This document shows positions 60,086-64,000 of a stretch of DNA of 64,000 bases, piece by piece. The position numbers and the translations under genes were made by a program. The DNA comes from Caballeronia peredens (GTDB taxonomy: Bacteria > Pseudomonadota > Gammaproteobacteria > Burkholderiales > Burkholderiaceae), in contig FCOH02000014.1 in NCBI GenBank assembly GCA_001544595.2, positions 62,001 to 126,000 on the forward strand, given 5' to 3'. Under the pieces are notes generated by a model that saw only the letters and a program-made list of their open reading frames with translations, was not told where the DNA came from and did not search any database. Each line of letters opens with the position of its first letter. Within the stretch, counting starts at the first letter, position 1.

Positions 60086-61209
60086 CGGTCATGGATAGCG
60101 AGGCGGTGCGCGTCGACGACGCGCGCCTGACGAAGATCGCGGCGGCGCGGCAATCGAAGAGCGTGTCCTTGCGCAACGTCGGCAAGACGTTCGGCGACAC
60201 GCGCGTGCTGCGCGATCTATCGCTCGACGTGCAGGCAGGCGAATTTCTCGTGCTGCTCGGCGAATCGGGCTGCGGCAAGACGACCGCGCTGCGCATCGTC
60301 GCGGGTCTTGAATCGGCGACCGAAGGCGCGGTGTTCGTCGGCGATACCGATGTCACACATCAGTTGCCACGCGACCGCGATGTGGCGATGGTGTTTCAGT
60401 CGTACGCGCTCTATCCGCACAAGACGGTGTTCGAGAACATCGCGTATCCGCTGATCGTGAGAAAGCGCCCGAAGGCCGAGATCGACGCCGCCGTGCGCGA
60501 GGTGGCCGCAAGCGTGCAACTCGAGCCGCTGCTCGCGCGGCTGCCGCGACAGTTGTCGGGCGGGCAGCGTCAGCGTGTGGCGCTCGCACGCGCGATCGTG
60601 CGCCGTCCCGCGGCGTTCCTGATGGACGAACCGCTCTCGAACCTCGATGCCAAACTGCGCGGCCACATGCGCGCGGAACTGAAGCACATGCAGCACGAAC
60701 TCGGCATCACGACGATCTACGTGACGCACGATCAGATCGAAGCGATGACGCTCGCGCATCGCGTCGCCGTGCTCGACAAGGGCGCGTTGCAGCAGCTCGA
60801 CACGCCCGCGCGCATCTATACCGATCCGGCGAATCTTTTCGTCGCGGGCTTCATCGGTTCACCGCCGATGAATGTTCTGCGCGGCACGCTCGCCGCGGGA
60901 CGCTTCGATGCGCCGGGTCTGTCGCTTGCCGCGCCCGTGCGTCACGAAGGTGCGGCGACGCTCGGCGTGCGGCCCGAAGAATGCGCGGTGGTGGCTGCCG
61001 GTGAAGGCGAAGTGCAGGGCCGCATCTATTCGGTGGAACTCATCGGCGATCATTCGCTCGTCACGCTGAACTTGGGCGCGCAGCAAGTGGTCGTGAAGGT
61101 GCCGAATTCGTTTGCAGGGGAAATCGGCGGTGCGGCGGGAGTGCGTGTGAATCGCGAACGCATTTATTTCTTCGATGAAAGCGGCGCGCGAATCCGCCAG
61201 TCTGTCTGA
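60082..61209 (+). CDS. Sugar ABC transporter ATP-binding protein (UgpC/MalK-type)
   Basis: A 375-residue ATPase. Walker A is LGESGCGKTT, the ABC signature LSGGQRQRVALA and Walker B FLMDEPLSNLD; the D-loop and H-loop (VTHDQIEAMTL) are intact. The C-terminal ~110 residues form the TOBE/regulatory domain (GVRPEECAVV, SVELIGDHSLVTLN). ATG 60082 overlaps the permease stop by four bases. It energises the four-gene transporter. Confidence 0.9.
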   Translation: MTVMDSEAVRVDDARLTKIAAARQSKSVSLRNVGKTFGDTRVLRDLSLDVQAGEFLVLLGESGCGKTTALRIVAGLESATEGAVFVGDTDVTHQLPRDRDVAMVFQSYALYPHKTVFENIAYPLIVRKRPKAEIDAAVREVAASVQLEPLLARLPRQLSGGQRQRVALARAIVRRPAAFLMDEPLSNLDAKLRGHMRAELKHMQHELGITTIYVTHDQIEAMTLAHRVAVLDKGALQQLDTPARIYTDPANLFVAGFIGSPPMNVLRGTLAAGRFDAPGLSLAAPVRHEGAATLGVRPEECAVVAAGEGEVQGRIYSVELIGDHSLVTLNLGAQQVVVKVPNSFAGEIGGAAGVRVNRERIYFFDESGARIRQSV

Positions 61210-61278
61210 CTTCCGTAAGATGAGAGCGGTCCACGTCGTCTATATTGGATTGATAAAGGTCCGATACGGAGGTGCGAC

Positions 61279-61788
61279 ATGCGACGCATCTATTTCCTCC
61301 TGCCGAGCGTGGCAAGTGCCAAGGGGATCATCGACGAACTGCTTCTCAGGCGCATCGAATGGCGGCACATTCACGTGCTCGCGCGGCCTCATCTGCCGCT
61401 CGAAGATCTCCCGCAGGCAACCCTCGCGCAGCGCAGCGATCTCTTGCCGGCACTCGCGCGCGGCACGGCCGCCGGCGGCGTGACGGGCGTGCTCGCGGGT
61501 CTCGTCGCGATGGCGTTCCCGCCCGCGGGCCTGACGATCGCGGGCGGCGCCGTGGTCTGCATGACGCTCGCGAGCATGGGTTTCGGCGCGTGGGCCGCTA
61601 CGATGATCGGCGTCGGCATTCCCAATACGCGCCTGCGGCGCTTCGAGCATGCGATCGAAGAAGGCGAACTGCTGATGATGGTCGATGTCCCGAAAGACCG
61701 CGTCGAGGAAATCGAGGCGCTGGTCAAAAGCCATCATCCGGAAGCGGACGTCGAAGGCATCGATCCGACCATTCCCGCGTTTCCGTGA
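61279..61788 (+). CDS. DUF1269 membrane protein
   Basis: A 169-residue protein. The N-terminal half (RRIYFLLPSVASAKGIIDEL) and the C-terminal ELLMMVDVPKDRVEEIEALV segment flank two hydrophobic, glycine-rich helices at about 65-108 (TGVLAGLVAMAFPPAGLTIA, VVCMTLASMGFGAWAATMIG). This fits the DUF1269 family, whose role is unknown. ACGGAGG precedes ATG 61279. It lies between the ABC operon and parA. Confidence 0.78.
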   Translation: MRRIYFLLPSVASAKGIIDELLLRRIEWRHIHVLARPHLPLEDLPQATLAQRSDLLPALARGTAAGGVTGVLAGLVAMAFPPAGLTIAGGAVVCMTLASMGFGAWAATMIGVGIPNTRLRRFEHAIEEGELLMMVDVPKDRVEEIEALVKSHHPEADVEGIDPTIPAFP

Positions 61789-61922
61789 CCGTGCGCTCAT
61801 CCCGCCTGAAAGCCGTGTCATTTTGATGCGCTAAGATCATCCCCGGGCAACGATCGGCAAAAGGATCGACCCAAGCGGAAAGCTAATAAAACGACCGTTC
61901 ACAAACCGAGGATGAATACGCG

Positions 61923-62687
61923 ATGCGCCGTGTGGTTTTCAATCAAAAGGGTGGGGTGGGCAAGTCCACCATTGTCTGCAATCTCGCCGCCATCAGCGCT
62001 TCGCGCGGCCTGCGCACGCTCGTCATCGATCTCGATCCGCAAGGCAACGCGAGCCAGTATCTGCTCGGCGCCAAGTCGCGCGACGCACAGCCGAATCTCG
62101 CGAGTTTCTTCGAATCCGCGTTGAGCTACAGCTTTCGCGAGCCCGCGTTCGAGACCTTCATTCATTCGACGCCGTTCGAAAATCTCGACATCGTGCCGTC
62201 GCATCCGGGTCTCGAAGCGCTGCAGAGCAAGCTTGAATCGCGCTACAAGATCTACAAGCTGCGCGACGCGTTAAAGGGCCTGAAAGACTACGATGCCGTC
62301 TATGTCGACACGCCGCCCGCGCTCAACTTCTTCACGCGCTCGGCGCTGATCGCGGTCGAGCGCTGCCTGATTCCTTTCGACTGCGACGATTTCTCGCGCC
62401 GCGCGCTCTATTCCGTGCTCGATAACGTGCAGGAAATCCGTCACGATCACAATCCGGATCTGAGCATCGAAGGCATTGTCATCAATCAGTTTCAGCCGCG
62501 CGCGAGCCTGCCGCAGCAACTCGTCGACGAACTGCGCAGCGAGGATCTGCCCGTGCTGAATTCGCACTTGTCGCTCTCGGTAAAAATCCGCGAGAGTCAT
62601 CAGCACGCGCGCCCCATGATCTACCTCGAACCGCGTCACAAGCTCGCGCAGGAATATCTGGCGCTGCACGAGGAACTGAACGGCTGA
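61923..62687 (+). CDS. Orphan ParA-family ATPase
   Basis: A 254-residue ParA/MinD ATPase. The deviant Walker A KGGVGKST is at about residues 9-16, with the Walker A' aspartate in DLDPQGNAS and Walker B VDTPPAL. No ParB or centromere-like repeats are nearby, so it is not a normal chromosome or plasmid partition pair. Single ParA proteins position cargo such as chemotaxis clusters or granules; the cargo is unknown. It reads in the same direction as the preceding and following genes. Confidence 0.87.
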   Translation: MRRVVFNQKGGVGKSTIVCNLAAISASRGLRTLVIDLDPQGNASQYLLGAKSRDAQPNLASFFESALSYSFREPAFETFIHSTPFENLDIVPSHPGLEALQSKLESRYKIYKLRDALKGLKDYDAVYVDTPPALNFFTRSALIAVERCLIPFDCDDFSRRALYSVLDNVQEIRHDHNPDLSIEGIVINQFQPRASLPQQLVDELRSEDLPVLNSHLSLSVKIRESHQHARPMIYLEPRHKLAQEYLALHEELNG

Positions 62688-62703
62688 CGCGCCGCGCTTC
62701 GCC

Positions 62704-63387
62704 ATGTCGGTCAGGTCGAAAGTTGCATTTGCAATCATCGTCGAAGCCGCGGTGTTCGGCCTGCTGCTGTTCGGTTCGGCGGGCACGTTCGAATGGGGCG
62801 GGGGCTGGGCCTGGATGGTGTTGATGTTCGGCGGTGGCGGCGTGGTGACGGTGCTCGTCGCGCGGCGCGATCCCGCGCTGCTGGCCGAACGCATGCGCTC
62901 GCCGATCCAGCCCGATCAACCTGTCTGGGACAAGATCTTCCTCATCGCGATGGGCGTGCTCTGGTGCGCCTGGCTCGTGCTGATGGGCCTCGACGCCGTG
63001 CGCTTCCGATGGTCCGCCATGCCGCTGTGGCTCGCGTCCGCCGGTTCCGCGCTCGTCGCTGTGTCGTTCTGGCTCGTGGCGCGCGTGTTTCTCGAGAACA
63101 CGTTTCTTGCGCCCGTCGTGAAGATTCAGAAGGCGCGCGGGCACCGCGTCATATCGAGCGGGCCGTATGCCGTGGTGCGTCATCCGCTCTACGCGGCCGC
63201 CTGCATCATGATTCCCGCGAGCGCGCTCGTGCTCGGCTCATGGTGGGGACTGGCGTTTTCCATGCTGCTCATCGCCGGGATCGTCTGGCGCACGGTAATG
63301 GAGGAGCGCGAGCTCGTCGCCCGTCTCGAAGGCTATTCGACGTACGCGCAACGCGTGCGTTTCCGGCTCATTCCGCACGTCTGGTAA
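62704..63387 (+). CDS. Isoprenylcysteine-methyltransferase-like membrane protein
   Basis: A 227-residue membrane protein of the ICMT/PEMT methyltransferase family. Four or more hydrophobic helices precede the conserved C-terminal GPYAVVRHPLYAAACIMIPA motif, and EERELVARLEGYSTYAQRVR closes the catalytic region. These features bind SAM and a lipid-like acceptor. Bacteria without prenylated proteins use such enzymes on unknown lipids or thiols. It starts 16 bases after the parA stop. Confidence 0.85.
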   Translation: MSVRSKVAFAIIVEAAVFGLLLFGSAGTFEWGGGWAWMVLMFGGGGVVTVLVARRDPALLAERMRSPIQPDQPVWDKIFLIAMGVLWCAWLVLMGLDAVRFRWSAMPLWLASAGSALVAVSFWLVARVFLENTFLAPVVKIQKARGHRVISSGPYAVVRHPLYAAACIMIPASALVLGSWWGLAFSMLLIAGIVWRTVMEERELVARLEGYSTYAQRVRFRLIPHVW

Positions 63388-63491
63388 TTGCCTGCTGAAG
63401 CTTACGGAACGATGGGGCGGGAATAAAATCGCGTCGCGCACGTTCATGCAGAAGACAGGGCGCAATCCGTCGCGCCTTCCTTTCTCGCTGA

Positions 63492-64000
63492 ATGACGCAT
63501 ATGACGACCGTTCCTTCCCCGACGCCTCATGTTTCGCACGGCTCTCCCGCAGCGACGCCCATCGGCACGTCGCCGACCACCGAAAGCCTGTCCGGCATGG
63601 TCGCGTTCGTGCGCGCGGCCGAGACGGGCAGTTTCGTGGCGGCGGGGCGCGCGCTGGGACTGTCGGCATCCGCGGTGGGCAAGAGCGTGATGCGGCTCGA
63701 AGCAAAGCTCGGCGTGCAACTGCTCAACCGGACGACGCGCCGGATCGGCCTCACGCACGAAGGCGCGCGCTTCTTTGCGCGCTGCAAGCGCATGCTCGCC
63801 GATCTCGAAGACGCGGAAAGCGAACTGTTCAATTCGACCTCGTCGCCGCGCGGCCGATTGCGCATCAGCGCGCCGTCGCTCGGCGGGCGTCTCTTGCTGC
63901 CGCTCGTGCCGGAATTCAGGCGGCGTTTTCCCGATATCGAGCTGGATATCGATTTCAGCGATCGCGTCGTCGATGTCACGCAGGAAGGTTACGACGCCGT
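63492..64000 (+). CDS. LysR-family regulator, 3' end beyond the window
   Basis: The first ~169 codons of a LysR regulator. The helix-turn-helix is around residues 36-95 (MVAFVRAAETGSFVAAGRAL, SASAVGKSVMRLEAKLGVQL) and the effector domain begins RGRLRISAPSLGGRLLLPLV. The N-terminus has a ~30-residue Pro/Thr/Ser-rich extension before it. ATG 63492 is used; ATG 63501 is also in frame. The coding sequence runs off the window end. Confidence 0.85.
   Translation, partial: MTHMTTVPSPTPHVSHGSPAATPIGTSPTTESLSGMVAFVRAAETGSFVAAGRALGLSASAVGKSVMRLEAKLGVQLLNRTTRRIGLTHEGARFFARCKRMLADLEDAESELFNSTSSPRGRLRISAPSLGGRLLLPLVPEFRRRFPDIELDIDFSDRVVDVTQEGYDA

Noticed and set aside
1..64000. tRNA, rRNA, CRISPR arrays, insertion sequences and prophage genes
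   Set aside because: No cloverleaf-like sequence, no regularly spaced identical repeats, no transposase or integrase and no flanking inverted repeats were recognised.

Overview
The window is GC-rich, gene-dense DNA with strong codon bias and no tRNA, rRNA, CRISPR array, insertion sequence or prophage that I can see. Gene content (a double-length UvrA, a phasin, several MocR-type regulators, an orphan ParA, a PD-(D/E)XK-helicase, many LysR genes) points to a Burkholderiaceae genome of the Caballeronia/Paraburkholderia type. The mix of catabolic cassettes and regulators looks like a secondary chromosome, but that is inference.

Layout. 0.1-5.7 kb: a basic DUF6496-like protein, a LysR gene divergent from a polar amino-acid binding protein plus an AstE/aspartoacylase-like deacylase, tartrate/isopropylmalate-type dehydrogenase, and an alpha/beta hydrolase. 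5.7-13.4 kb: LexA-box-controlled double-length uvrA followed by ACT-domain and DUF445 genes. 13.5-18.9 kb: NTF2-like protein, glycogen-debranching-type glucosidase and a GH63-type glucosidase. 19-25 kb: small membrane protein, FdhF/YdeP molybdopterin oxidoreductase, a divergent MocR regulator, a small winged-helix protein and a second MocR. 25-29 kb: orphan TAXI binding protein and a large zinc-ribbon membrane protein with Pro/Ala-rich repeats. 29-35 kb: ketoglutarate-semialdehyde-type dehydrogenase divergent from LysR, trans-aconitate methyltransferase divergent from another LysR, and an orphan histidine kinase. 35-40.5 kb: ahpC-ahpF, an F420-reductase-like NADP oxidoreductase, ribA, a 2OG-Fe(II) oxygenase and hemerythrin. 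40.6-44.5 kb: nuclease-helicase with a LexA box over its start codon and a third MocR. 44.6-52.1 kb: lipoprotein, cresol-dehydrogenase-like flavoprotein, Tat-exported protein, DODA-like protein, phasin, XRE regulator, DMT transporter and several very small genes. 52.1-61.2 kb: a DegP-like protease without a visible signal peptide, then a sugar-acid/sugar locus (L-fuconate-dehydratase-like enzyme and an Ap4A-phosphorylase-like protein, divergent from a GntR regulator and a four-gene sugar ABC transporter). 61.2-64 kb: DUF1269 protein, ParA, isoprenylcysteine-methyltransferase-like protein and a LysR gene cut by the window end.

The main regulatory theme is SOS control. Two near-consensus, near-identical 20-bp LexA boxes (5739-5758 and 42962-42981) sit over the promoters of the two DNA-repair-like genes, and both bear on where translation starts. 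The most unusual protein features are the single-chain double UvrA with four intact ATPase modules, the Fe-S helicase fused to a RecB/Cas4-like nuclease domain, and an ABC sugar importer in which both permeases carry an extra two-helix insertion.
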